From NCBI RefSeq assembly GCF_017831975.1, contig NZ_JAFDSS010000001.1, positions 1,302,001 to 1,366,000 of the forward strand: 64,000 bases of DNA, written 5' to 3'. Source of the DNA: Microbacterium terrae. Lineage in GTDB: Bacteria; Actinomycetota; Actinomycetes; Actinomycetales; Microbacteriaceae. The position numbers and the translations under genes are program-made. Below, piece after piece: positions 39,522-47,140 of this stretch (within the stretch, counting starts at the first letter, position 1; each line of letters begins with the position of its first letter). The notes beneath the pieces were generated by a model. The model was not told the DNA's origin. It did no database searches and saw nothing but the letters and a program-made list of their open reading frames with translations.

Positions 39522-40663
39522 GCACACCCGAGCACCACGCGCCGGCTCCGCTGACGCGCAAGCAGATGCGCGACATCCGCAACACCGGCGCGACCCCGGT
39601 CATCACCGCTGACGCGCCCTCCGCGGCCCCCGTCGAGTCGGAATCCGGCGCCATGACCGCCGCGAGTGCCGCACCGGCACCCGTCGCCACGATCCCGCCG
39701 CCCGCGCCACTGGCGCGCCCCGCGGCGCCCGTCGAGCTCGCACCGCCGCCCGGCGCGGACTCGGCAGTCGACCTCGGCGTATCGCCGCTCACGCGGCGGC
39801 AGGCGCGCCAGCAGGAGCGCATCCGCACCGCCTCGGTTCCGGTCATCACCCCCGAGGTCGCGGCCGCGCACGCTGCGCTGCACCCGCCGGTCATCGCCGC
39901 GATGCCGGTCGCCCCCGATGCCGCGGCGCCGGCCGTCGCCGCCGAGCCCCAGCCCGCTGCCCCGTCGACCGATTCCGGCGTCCACGCGCTGTTCGGTCTG
40001 GCAGGTTCCGCCGATCAGGGCGAGCGGGCTGCCGAGCCCGTACCGGTCATCGCCCCGATGCCCACCTGGCAGGCGGCCGAACCCGCAGTGCGCGACGAGG
40101 CGGAAGCCTCCCCGTTCAGCCCCGCGGCGAAGGATGCCGAGCCCGAGGCAGCGCCGGCGGACGACTCCCGCTCGGTGAGCCCCGCCATCGGCGCGAGCCT
40201 CCTCGGCGGCACGCCGGCGGACGTCTCGGTGCCCCCGTCGTTCGACCAGCTGCTGACCCACTCGTCGTCGGGTACGGCATCCGCCCCCAACGCGCTCATC
40301 ATGTCGCAGGCACCTGAGGTCTCGGCGATGGTGGCGCCGGTCACCGCGACGGGCGACGTGCTCATCACCGGGTCGTTCAACCTGCCCGAGGGACTCGGCT
40401 CGACCGGTCACGCCGCCGGCACCGCCGACGGAAAAGAGGTCGATGCGGTCCTGGTCGACGGTGAGCTCCCCGCCCACTCGTCTCCGACGCCGATCGCTGC
40501 GAGTGCCGCGGTGAGCACGGTCAAGGCAGCCGGAGAGGTCATCCAGCCGCCCGCTCCCGAGAAGGGGAGTCGCCTCATGATGGTCCTCGCGATCACCGCG
40601 GGCGTGCTCGCGTTGGCGCTCGTCGGCGTCCTCATCCTCGCGTTCGCGACGGGGGTGCTGTGA
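39518..40663 (+). CDS. Pro/Ala-rich single-span membrane protein between nadD and rsfS
   Basis: 381-residue protein with low-complexity Pro/Ala/Glu-rich sequence from residue ~25 to ~345 and a single C-terminal hydrophobic helix ([27 protein letters not shown]) that would place most of it in the cytoplasm (tail anchor) or, less likely, outside. Two copies of a short motif, [19 protein letters not shown] and [21 protein letters not shown], appear near residues 11 and 90. I recognise no domain. Translational coupling on both sides with nadD and rsfS. Confidence 0.75.
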   Translation: MSTPEHHAPAPLTRKQMRDIRNTGATPVITADAPSAAPVESESGAMTAASAAPAPVATIPPPAPLARPAAPVELAPPPGADSAVDLGVSPLTRRQARQQERIRTASVPVITPEVAAAHAALHPPVIAAMPVAPDAAAPAVAAEPQPAAPSTDSGVHALFGLAGSADQGERAAEPVPVIAPMPTWQAAEPAVRDEAEASPFSPAAKDAEPEAAPADDSRSVSPAIGASLLGGTPADVSVPPSFDQLLTHSSSGTASAPNALIMSQAPEVSAMVAPVTATGDVLITGSFNLPEGLGSTGHAAGTADGKEVDAVLVDGELPAHSSPTPIAASAAVSTVKAAGEVIQPPAPEKGSRLMMVLAITAGVLALALVGVLILAFATGVL

Positions 40664-41046
40664 TGTCGGTCGACAAGGTCCAACTCGACATGCTCGCCAT
40701 CGCCGCCGCCGCGGCCGACGCGAAGGGCGGCGAGGATCTCGTCGCGCTCGACGTCTCCGCACCGTTGCCGCTCGTCGACATCTTCCTGCTCGTCACCGGC
40801 CGCAGCGAGCGCAACGTCGCCGCGATCGCCGACGAGGTCGAGGACCAGCTGCTCCAGGCCGGCTACAAGCGGCTGCGCCGCGAAGGTCGCCAGGAGTCGC
40901 GCTGGGTTCTCCTCGACTTCGGCGACCTCGTCGTGCACGTCTTCCACGAGCAGGAGCGCGTGTACTACGGCCTCGAGCGCCTCTGGAAGGACTGCCCCAC
41001 GGTTGCCATCGAGCTGCCCGAACGGACCGCATCCGAAACGTCGTGA
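40663..41046 (+). CDS. rsfS: Ribosomal silencing factor RsfS
   Basis: 127-residue Iojap/RsfS protein that binds L14 and blocks subunit joining under starvation. Hallmarks: DVSAPLPLVDIFLLVTGRSERNVAAIADEV, RREGRQESRWVLLDFGDLVVHVFHEQER and YYGLERLWKDCP. GTG 40660 would also be possible (adds one residue); ATG 40663 shares a base with the upstream stop (TGATG). Downstream gap of ~70 bp leads to tRNA-Ala. Confidence 0.95.
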   Translation: MSVDKVQLDMLAIAAAAADAKGGEDLVALDVSAPLPLVDIFLLVTGRSERNVAAIADEVEDQLLQAGYKRLRREGRQESRWVLLDFGDLVVHVFHEQERVYYGLERLWKDCPTVAIELPERTASETS

Positions 41047-41115
41047 TGGTCAAGACCATCGCCTCTCGTGTTGTAAGCTAGACGAGTTGCCCCGCCACGG
41101 CGGGGAGGCGAACAA

Positions 41116-41188
41116 GGGCCTGTGGCGCAGCTGGTAGCGCACCTGCATGGCATGCAGGGGGTCAGGGGTTCGAGTCCCCTCAGGTCCA
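41116..41188 (+). tRNA. tRNA-Ala (anticodon GGC)
   Basis: 73-nt cloverleaf: acceptor GGGCCTG/CAGGTCC (one G-T pair), D-arm TGGCGCAGCTGGTAGCGCA, anticodon stem CCTGC/GCAGG with loop ATGGCAT (GGC), T-arm AGGGGTTCGAGTCCCCT, discriminator A. The first 15 bases of the IS target duplication begin inside its T-arm and end 3 nt after the gene. A hairpin at 41090-41105 lies in the leader; TAAGCT at 41074-41079 is a -10 candidate. Confidence 0.95.
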
Positions 41189-41191
41189 CCG
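41177..41191 (+). repeat. Left copy of 15-bp target site duplication
   Basis: CCCTCAGGTCCACCG, the last 12 bases of tRNA-Ala plus 3 flanking bases, abuts the IS left end exactly. The right copy is at 42500-42514. Flanking bases outside the two copies differ, so the repeat is exactly 15 bp. Confidence 0.9.
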
Positions 41192-41207
41192 TGTGATGAG
41201 TCGCGAC

Positions 41208-41240
41208 ATAGATGACATCTGAGTCGTGACATAGGAGACA
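41208..41240 (+). repeat. Left-end ATAGnnGACA repeats (two copies)
   Basis: ATAGATGACA at 41208-41217 and ATAGGAGACA at 41231-41240. Probable transposase-binding sites, matching three copies at the other end in inverted orientation. Confidence 0.65.
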
Positions 41241-41241
41241 T

Positions 41242-42429
41242 TCAAGAAAGAGAGCCCGGCCATCGGCCGGGCTCTCTTTCGTTGTTTCGCCAGTAGGTTC
41301 GGGTGGGTTCGATGGTGTTGGTCGCGATGATTTCGCCGGTGTCGAGGTGGACGACGGTGACGGTGTGTTTGTCGGCGATGAGGATGCAGCGTTTTCCGCG
41401 GTGTTCGACGCCGATGCCGAGGTGATGCATGCGAGAGGCTCTGCGGAAGCTGATCTTCCCGTTGGTGCCGACGTGGTCGTAGCGGATCCGGTAGTGGACG
41501 GCGTCGGTGCGGGCGCCGGCGGGTAGGGCTTTCGGGGTGGCGGCGTAGGCGGTGGCGGGGGTGCTTCCCTCGCGCGCGCGATGCGGGCGTGCCGTGTTGT
41601 AGTGGTCGCGGAATGTGTCCAGCTGGGTTTGCAGCTCGACGATGTCGCGGGCGCGTGGGTGGGCGGTGAGCCAGCGTTTCAGGGTCTGGTGGAAGCGTTC
41701 GATCTTCCCTTGGGTCTGTGGGTGGTTCGGGGCGCCGTTCTTCTGTCGGATGTTCAGGGCGGCGAGGACGTACTCGAATTCGTTGCGTCCCCCGCCGTGG
41801 CGGGCGGTGTAGACGCGGCCGTTATCGGTGAGCGTGGACGCGGGCGGCCCGTAGCTGTCGACGGCGGTGAGGAAGGTGTCGACCACGTGTCTGCCGGTGA
41901 CGGGCCGGTGGGCGGTGCACGACAGCAGCAGACGGGAGTGGTCGTCGAGCCAGTTCAGGATCTCGACGTCGGTGCCGTCGGCGAGGCGCCAGTGGGTGAA
42001 GTCGGACTGCCAGGTCTCATTAGGCTGGGCAGCCTCGAACCGGACGTACGAGCTTCTGGGGCGTTTGCGGGGTTCGGGAGCGATCAGTCCGGCAGCGTGC
42101 AGGATGCGGCGGATCGTAGACGTCGATGGTGCCCGCAGCCCTTCTTGCTCGAGGTGCCACGCGATCGTGACCGGGCCTGCATCCGTACCGGCCGCGGTCA
42201 GCGACTGCCGCAGCTGCACGACCCGATCCCGGACCTGTTCGGTGGTCGCGTGCGGGCTCGTCAACGGGGCGCGCGAGAGCGGGTCCAGCCCGTCGAGGCC
42301 GCGGTCGCGGTATCGGGCGAGGAGTTTATGCAGATACTGGCGCGAGATCCCGAACTCGGCTGCTGCCGCGGTGACCGACAGTTCTCCCGCGACGATCTTC
42401 AACACCACGACCCGATGCTTCGACGACAT
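41242..42429 (-). CDS. IS481 family transposase
   Basis: 395-residue DDE transposase. N-terminal HTH (VTAAAAEFGISRQYLHKLLARYRDRG, residues ~19-45) for end binding; then the rve integrase core with Asp in WQSDFTHW near 140, Asp in LTDNGRVY near 199 and Glu in GKIERFHQTLKRW near 235, giving a full DDE triad; C-terminal domain with RHGRG-type basic patches. The last ~12 codons are formed by the terminator hairpin at 41246-41280. No frameshift or premature stop is seen, so it should be functional. Confidence 0.95.
   Translation of the reverse strand: MSSKHRVVVLKIVAGELSVTAAAAEFGISRQYLHKLLARYRDRGLDGLDPLSRAPLTSPHATTEQVRDRVVQLRQSLTAAGTDAGPVTIAWHLEQEGLRAPSTSTIRRILHAAGLIAPEPRKRPRSSYVRFEAAQPNETWQSDFTHWRLADGTDVEILNWLDDHSRLLLSCTAHRPVTGRHVVDTFLTAVDSYGPPASTLTDNGRVYTARHGGGRNEFEYVLAALNIRQKNGAPNHPQTQGKIERFHQTLKRWLTAHPRARDIVELQTQLDTFRDHYNTARPHRAREGSTPATAYAATPKALPAGARTDAVHYRIRYDHVGTNGKISFRRASRMHHLGIGVEHRGKRCILIADKHTVTVVHLDTGEIIATNTIEPTRTYWRNNEREPGRWPGSLS
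41246..41280. terminator. Bidirectional terminator inside the 3' end of the IS transposase
   Basis: Perfect 16-bp stem (41246-41261 with 41265-41280) with loop ATC. On the plus strand it is followed by TTTCGTTGTTTCG, so it can stop transcripts from tRNA-Ala; on the minus strand it ends the transposase message. Confidence 0.85.
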
Positions 42430-42436
42430 GCCCGAG

Positions 42437-42483
42437 TGTCGCCTATGACGCGACTCATGTGTCGCCTATCAACTGTCGCCTAT
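42437..42483 (-). repeat. Right-end ATAGGCGACA repeats (three copies)
   Basis: TGTCGCCTAT (minus ATAGGCGACA) at 42437-42446, 42460-42469 and 42474-42483. They lie between the transposase start and the IS right end, and may be transposase-binding sites overlapping its promoter. Confidence 0.7.
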
Positions 42484-42499
42484 GTCGTGAACCCAGACA

Positions 42500-42514
42500 C
42501 CCTCAGGTCCACCG
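42500..42514 (+). repeat. Right copy of 15-bp target site duplication
   Basis: CCCTCAGGTCCACCG directly after the IS right end; identical to 41177-41191. Confidence 0.9.
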
Positions 42515-42517
42515 AAT

Positions 42518-42544
42518 GAAAGCCCCGGCACCGCCGGGGCTTTC
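42518..42544 (+). terminator. Original tRNA-Ala terminator, now displaced by the IS
   Basis: Perfect 12-bp stem (GAAAGCCCCGGC 42518-42529 with 42533-42544), loop ACC, 3 bp after the right target duplication. Without the IS it would lie ~4 bp past the duplicated end of tRNA-Ala. Confidence 0.8.
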
Positions 42545-42597
42545 GGCATTCCATCACCCTGTTGCGTCGGGCGCGGCTGTGCACCAGGGTGGGCGCC

Positions 42598-43071
42598 ATG
42601 ACCGATGTCACGCCCTTCCTCTGGTTCGACGACGATGCCGAGGAGGCGATCTCGCGCTACGTCGCACTGATCCCCGGTTCGGAGGTCGTGACGCTCAGTC
42701 GGTACCCGGCCGAGGTGCCCGGCATGGGCGGAAAGGTCATGCACGCGCACTTCCGACTCGCCGGCCGCGACTATCAGGCAATGGACGCCGGCCCGCAGTT
42801 CCCGTTCACGGAGGCGATCTCGATGTACGTCTCGTGTGCCGATCAGGCGGAGGTCGACCGCTATTGGGATGCGCTCACCGCGGACGGCGGCGAGGAGCAG
42901 CCCTGCGGCTGGCTGAAGGACCGATGGGGACTGTCGTGGCAGATCGTGCCCGACCGGCTCATCGAGCTCATCCGACACTCCGACCCTGCGGTCTCGCATC
43001 GAGCCGTCCAGGCCATGCTGCGCATGCGCCGGATCGACATAGCGGAACTGGAGCGAGCGGTGGCCGGGTGA
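42598..43071 (+). CDS. VOC (glyoxalase/PhnB-like) family protein
   Basis: 157-residue vicinal-oxygen-chelate fold protein of the PhnB/3-demethylubiquinone-methyltransferase-like type. Hallmarks: VTPFLWFDDDAEEAISRYVALIPGSEV at the N-terminus, HAHFRLAGRDYQAMDAGP and GWLKDRWGLSWQIVP. It lacks an obvious full metal site. Substrate unknown. ATG 42598 gives the standard family N-terminus. Confidence 0.86.
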   Translation: MTDVTPFLWFDDDAEEAISRYVALIPGSEVVTLSRYPAEVPGMGGKVMHAHFRLAGRDYQAMDAGPQFPFTEAISMYVSCADQAEVDRYWDALTADGGEEQPCGWLKDRWGLSWQIVPDRLIELIRHSDPAVSHRAVQAMLRMRRIDIAELERAVAG

Positions 43072-43120
43072 TCCACAAGCGGTGCGCGGCGGCAGCCGAG
43101 GCGACAGGTACGGTGAGACC

Positions 43121-44206
43121 GTGAGCACCCAGCCCCGTTGTCCGCACTGCCGCCACTTCGTCTACCTCGACGTCCTCCGCTGCCCGAACTGCGCCGGCGA
43201 GCTCGGCTACCACATCCCCACCCGGCAGTTCGTGGGCCTGGTGCACGGACGCGCCACGGTCGGCGATCAGGTCTGGTACACGTGCAGCAACCGCGAGTGG
43301 TCGTGCAACTGGCTGGTATGGGAGAACGCCCCCGCCGGCCGCTGCTTCTCGTGCCGGCTCACCCGACGGCGCCCCGCCGCGGACGACACCGTCGCACTCG
43401 AGAAGCTCGCCAAGACCGAGGAGGCGAAGCGACGCCTGCTCCTGCAGCTGAGCGACCTCGGCCTTCCGATCACCCCGTGGGACGTCGAGGAGGGCGGACT
43501 CGGCTTCGACCTGCTCTCGAGTCTCAGCGAGGGCCGCCCCGTCATGATCGGCCACGCCAACGGCATCGTCACCATCGATCTCGCCGAGAGCCTCGACGAC
43601 CGGCGCGAGGCGCTGCGCGTGCGGCTCGGGGAGCCGTACCGCACCATGCTCGGCCACCTGCGGCATGAGGTCGGTCATTACTACCAGAACGTGCTCCTCG
43701 TCAACGACCAGCTGTGGGCGCGGTCCCGGGCGATCTTCGGCGACGAACGGGCCAGCTACCGCGACGCCCTCGACCGCCACTACCGCCTGGGCGCCCCCGA
43801 AGGGTGGGCGGACTCCTTCATCTCCGAGTACGCGACGATGCACCCGTGGGAGGACTTCGCCGAGACCTTCGCGCACTACCTGCACATCACGGGCACCCTG
43901 CAGACCGCCGCGGCGATCGGCATCCATCTCGATGCCGCAGCGACGAACCTGCGCGACACCGACGTCGTGCCCCTCGACTCGTACGCCGCCGCCCCCGTGC
44001 AGCTCCTGCTCGCCGACTGGGAATGGCTGTCGCAGGCGTTCAACCGGGTGAACCGGTCGATGGGGCTCGGCGACCTGTACCCCTTCACCATCGCGCCGCC
44101 GGTGCGCGAGAAGCTGGCCTTCGTGCACGAGATCATCACCCGTGCCCCGCTGTCGCCGGCGGATCAGCTCGCCGCGGCCCTCCGTGAGGAGACGGAGTTC
44201 GCGTGA
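43121..44206 (+). CDS. Putative zinc-binding metallopeptidase with N-terminal zinc ribbon
   Basis: 361-residue protein. First ~90 residues: two Cys clusters, CPHCRHFVYLDVLRCPNC (C-x2-C-x11-C-x2-C) and CSNREWSCNWLVWENAP...CFSC, probable zinc ribbons. A gluzincin-like motif HEVGHYYQ lies near residue 183 and downstream Glu/His in PWEDFAETFAHYLHITG may complete the site (PF15887-like 'Peptidase_Mx'). GTG 43121 follows TACGGT (43109-43114) by 6 nt, a leaderless start. Substrate unknown; no signal peptide, so probably cytoplasmic. Confidence 0.82.
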   Translation: MSTQPRCPHCRHFVYLDVLRCPNCAGELGYHIPTRQFVGLVHGRATVGDQVWYTCSNREWSCNWLVWENAPAGRCFSCRLTRRRPAADDTVALEKLAKTEEAKRRLLLQLSDLGLPITPWDVEEGGLGFDLLSSLSEGRPVMIGHANGIVTIDLAESLDDRREALRVRLGEPYRTMLGHLRHEVGHYYQNVLLVNDQLWARSRAIFGDERASYRDALDRHYRLGAPEGWADSFISEYATMHPWEDFAETFAHYLHITGTLQTAAAIGIHLDAAATNLRDTDVVPLDSYAAAPVQLLLADWEWLSQAFNRVNRSMGLGDLYPFTIAPPVREKLAFVHEIITRAPLSPADQLAAALREETEFA

Positions 44207-44264
44207 GCGCCCGGACGCGCGGCGTCTCGGCTCGCGCGAGCGTCGCGCGATCTACGCTGGGAGG

Positions 44265-45464
44265 GTGACGATCTCGGGGCGGGTGGGTTCCTGGCTTCTG
44301 GTGGTCGCAGTCGGCGCGCTCGCGTCGCACCCCGCTGCGGCCTCGACGGCCGCGCCGAGCGACGCTGCAGGCGACGGACAGGTCAGCGTCGTCGCCGCCG
44401 CCCCCGACCGCGTCGACGACGCCGCCCGAGCGGCGGTCGCCGCGATGTCGCTGCGGGAACGCGCGGCATCCGTGGTCATGGGCCACATCCCCACCGCCGA
44501 TCCGGCGCAGCTGCGGGAGTACATGACCGGCACCGCCATCGGCGGGTTCATCCTCATGGGGGCGAACGTCCCCGGCTCCGAGGCGGAGCTCCGCCGGTTG
44601 TCCGACGCGCTGACCATCGACCGGGCGCTGCCGGCGCTCCTCGCGATCGACCAGGAGGGCGGCGACGTGTCGCGGCTGCCGTGGGACGCCTTCCCGTCGG
44701 CGCTCACTCTCAAGGACGAACCGCCCGCGGCGGCGGGCACCGCGTTCGCCGGGCGAGGAGCGCTCGTGCTCCGTGCCGGGCTCGGGGTGAACTTCGGCGT
44801 CGTCGCCGATGAGACGGACGATCCGTCGTCGTTCATCTACCGACGCGCGCTCGGCACCGCACCCGGACCCGCGGGCGAGCGGGTCGCTGCAGCCGTCGCA
44901 GGAGAGTCCGAGTCGGTCGTCGTCTCGACGCTGAAGCACTTCCCGGGGCACGGCGCCGCGCCGGGGGACTCGCACCAGGGCATCCCGTCGACCGCGATGT
45001 CGAAGCAGCAGTGGCGCGAAGCAGACGCGGTGCCGTTCGTCGCAGGCATCGACGCCGGCGCCGGCATGCTGATGTTCGGACACCTCGCCTACACAGCGGT
45101 CGACCCGCGGCCGGCCAGCCTGTCGGCGGAGTGGCATCGCATCGCCCGCGAGGAGCTCGGGTTCACCGGCGTCGCGATCACCGATGACCTCGGCATGCTG
45201 CAGGCCTCGGGGGATCCGGCCTACGCGGATCCCGTCCGCAACGCGGTGGCCGCCGTCGCCGCGGGAAACGACATGGTGCTCGCCGTCATGTTCTCGGGTC
45301 CCGACACGGCGGCGCGGATCGTCGACGGCCTCGTCGCCGCAGTCGAGGCCGGCGATCTCAACGAAGCGCGACTCAGCGAGGCTGCGGAGCGCGTGACGGC
45401 TCTCCGATTGGCGCAGGCGGCCGCGGGCACTCCGTTCCAGCCGTGCGACGACTGCGCCGGGTGA
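44265..45464 (+). CDS. Glycoside hydrolase family 3 N-terminal domain protein (NagZ-like)
   Basis: 399-residue secreted protein with an N-terminal signal sequence (about 25 residues, RVGSWLLVVAVGALASHPAAA). GH3 core: AIGGFILMGANVPG, LLAIDQEGGDVSRLP, the KHFPGHG...DSHQGIP motif near residue 225 and the nucleophile Asp in GVAITDDLGM near 308. The signature resembles NagZ, which trims beta-N-acetylglucosamine from cell-wall fragments, but other beta-glycosidases share it. GTG 44265 lies 6 nt after TACGCT (44253-44258). Confidence 0.86.
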   Translation: MTISGRVGSWLLVVAVGALASHPAAASTAAPSDAAGDGQVSVVAAAPDRVDDAARAAVAAMSLRERAASVVMGHIPTADPAQLREYMTGTAIGGFILMGANVPGSEAELRRLSDALTIDRALPALLAIDQEGGDVSRLPWDAFPSALTLKDEPPAAAGTAFAGRGALVLRAGLGVNFGVVADETDDPSSFIYRRALGTAPGPAGERVAAAVAGESESVVVSTLKHFPGHGAAPGDSHQGIPSTAMSKQQWREADAVPFVAGIDAGAGMLMFGHLAYTAVDPRPASLSAEWHRIAREELGFTGVAITDDLGMLQASGDPAYADPVRNAVAAVAAGNDMVLAVMFSGPDTAARIVDGLVAAVEAGDLNEARLSEAAERVTALRLAQAAAGTPFQPCDDCAG

Positions 45465-45467
45465 GGG

Positions 45468-46349
45468 TCAGGCACCGAGGCCGATGACGGCCAGCATCCG
45501 TTCGCGAAGCGTCTGGGCCCGCTCTGCGAAGGCCCGCTGCCGGCGGACGTACTCGGCCTTGCCTGCGGCGGTCTCGATGCGCACCGGCTCGTACCCGTGG
45601 TCGGCGAGGTCGTACGGCGAAGCCTGCATGTCGAGCACGCGAATCTCGCTCGACAGCGCGAATGCGTCGAGCAGCACGTCGCCGGGGAGCAGCGGTCCGA
45701 GCTTCACCGCCCACTTGTAGAGATCCATGCCCGCGTGCAGGCATCCCGCCTGCTCCCGCTCGGGCTGCAGATCGCGCGTCAGCGGCTCACGGTTGAGGGG
45801 CACCGCTTCGGCCGTGAAGAAGCGGAACGCATCGAAATGCGTGCACTTCAGGTCGTGGGCTTCCACGACGGCGTCGGTGTCGGCCTGCCCAAGACGCAGG
45901 GGGATCGGATGCCGGTGCTCGCCCTGCCGGTAGACCATCGCCCACTCGTGGAGGCCGAAGCAGCCGAACTGCGGTGCGCGGTCGGCGGTGGCACGCAGGA
46001 TTCGCTCCACGTTCCCGAGCAGCGTCGACCGCTCCGCGCTGAAGCCGTGCGTGTCGACGCGCAGCGACCGGTCGGCAGAGCCGGGCTGGTACCACCGCCA
46101 CTGCGCGCGGTCGGTGGCGGCGGCATCCGCCAGTTCGACACCGGCACCCGGATGCCAGCGCGTGAGGAGCGACGGCTTGTACGAGTAGTAGGTGAACAGG
46201 AAATCCTCGACGGGATGCTTCTCGCCGCGCGCTGCGCGATCGCGGTGGCCGCTCGTCATCGAGAGCGCCCGCTCGATGTGCGCAGCCTCGAGCGCGCGCC
46301 AGTGCCCGGCCACGAGGAGCGTGGGCGGGGCGAGAGACGACGCGTGCAC
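45468..46349 (-). CDS. Conserved actinobacterial protein, sometimes annotated 3-methyladenine DNA glycosylase
   Basis: 293-residue protein with HPVEDFLFTYYSYKPSLLTRWHPG near residue 65, FGCFGLHEWAMVYRQGEHRHPIPLRLG near 155, CTHFDAFRFFT near 200, and RQRAFAERAQTLRERML at the end. It looks like the family that carries a '3-methyladenine DNA glycosylase' label in actinobacterial genomes, although I see no classical HhH glycosylase motif, so the enzymatic role is uncertain. GTG 46349 follows TATCCT (minus, 46356-46361) by 6 nt. Converges on the GH3 gene with 3 bp between the stops. Confidence 0.7.
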   Translation of the reverse strand: MHASSLAPPTLLVAGHWRALEAAHIERALSMTSGHRDRAARGEKHPVEDFLFTYYSYKPSLLTRWHPGAGVELADAAATDRAQWRWYQPGSADRSLRVDTHGFSAERSTLLGNVERILRATADRAPQFGCFGLHEWAMVYRQGEHRHPIPLRLGQADTDAVVEAHDLKCTHFDAFRFFTAEAVPLNREPLTRDLQPEREQAGCLHAGMDLYKWAVKLGPLLPGDVLLDAFALSSEIRVLDMQASPYDLADHGYEPVRIETAAGKAEYVRRQRAFAERAQTLRERMLAVIGLGA

Positions 46350-46387
46350 CGTTCGAGGATACGCGGGCGCCCTGGGCGCCGGCCGGG

Positions 46388-47101
46388 TCAGGGGGCCGCG
46401 GGCTCGATCAGCTCGGGGGAGTTGTTGCGCACATTGCCGACCGCCCGGGAGACCACGTGCTCGCTGAGTTCGTCGGCGAGAAGGGGAGCGGCGTCGATGG
46501 CTGCGTCGAGCACGTCGCGCACGTTGTCGGTCGTCGGATCGAGCCACGCGTCGGCGTGATCGGGATCGAGGAACAGAGGCATGCGGTCGTGGATGGAGCC
46601 GAGGTGGCCGATCGATTCGCGCGTGAGGATCGTGAAGCTCAGCACCCACTTCTGCGGGTCGTCGTCGGCCTTGGCCGGATCGCGCCACCACTCGTAGAGC
46701 CCGGCCATGAGCAGCGGCTCGTCGTCCGCGGGATGGATGTAATGCGGCACCTTCTCACCGTCGACCACGGTCCACTCGTAGTAGCCCGACGTCGGCACGA
46801 CGGCGCGGCGCTTCTCGAGGGCACCGCGGAACATCGGCTTGTCTTCGAGCTCCTCCGAGCGGGCGTTGAAGGCGCGGGTGCCGATCTTCACGTCTTTGGC
46901 CCACGCGGGCACGAGACCCCAGCGCGCGGATTCGAGGCGACGGGTCGGCGGTTCGGTCTTGGCCGAATCGAGGACGATCGCCGCGCGGTCGGTCGGTGCA
47001 ACGTTGAACGACGGCTCGGGGAGATCATCGCCCTCGACGTCGACGCGGAGAACGCCGACGAGCTCGGAGGCGACGCTTGCGACCACGAATCTCCCGCACA
47101 T
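46388..47101 (-). CDS. SOS response-associated peptidase (HMCES/YedK family)
   Basis: 237-residue protein that crosslinks to abasic sites in single-stranded DNA through Cys2, exposed after Met removal (MCGRFVV). Other active-site elements: FNARSEELEDKPMF, SGYYEW (Glu) and HDRMP (His). ATG 47101 is required so that Cys becomes residue 2; TAGGCT (minus, 47109-47114) lies 7 nt upstream, a leaderless start. Nothing in the sequence shows a LexA box. Confidence 0.93.
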   Translation of the reverse strand: MCGRFVVASVASELVGVLRVDVEGDDLPEPSFNVAPTDRAAIVLDSAKTEPPTRRLESARWGLVPAWAKDVKIGTRAFNARSEELEDKPMFRGALEKRRAVVPTSGYYEWTVVDGEKVPHYIHPADDEPLLMAGLYEWWRDPAKADDDPQKWVLSFTILTRESIGHLGSIHDRMPLFLDPDHADAWLDPTTDNVRDVLDAAIDAAPLLADELSEHVVSRAVGNVRNNSPELIEPAAP

Positions 47102-47140
47102 GCCGCACAGCCTACGCGCGGCCGCCGACATCGCGCCCAC

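Larger units (their letters stand above)
41192..42499 (-). mobile_element. IS481-family insertion sequence, 1308 bp
   Basis: Boundaries are fixed by a 15-bp direct repeat on both sides. Ends begin TGT and end ACA, as in the IS481 family. The left end (41192-41217) and the inverted right end (42474-42499) align over 26 bp with 17 identities including a shared CGACATAG core. Both ends carry subterminal ATAGnnGACA repeats. One transposase gene fills the element. It looks complete and possibly active; the target lies at the 3' end of tRNA-Ala. Confidence 0.9.

Noticed and set aside
41192..42499. Possibility that the element is a larger genomic island using tRNA-Ala as att site
   Set aside because: The duplicated segment abuts a 1308-bp element with a single DDE transposase and no integrase or cargo.
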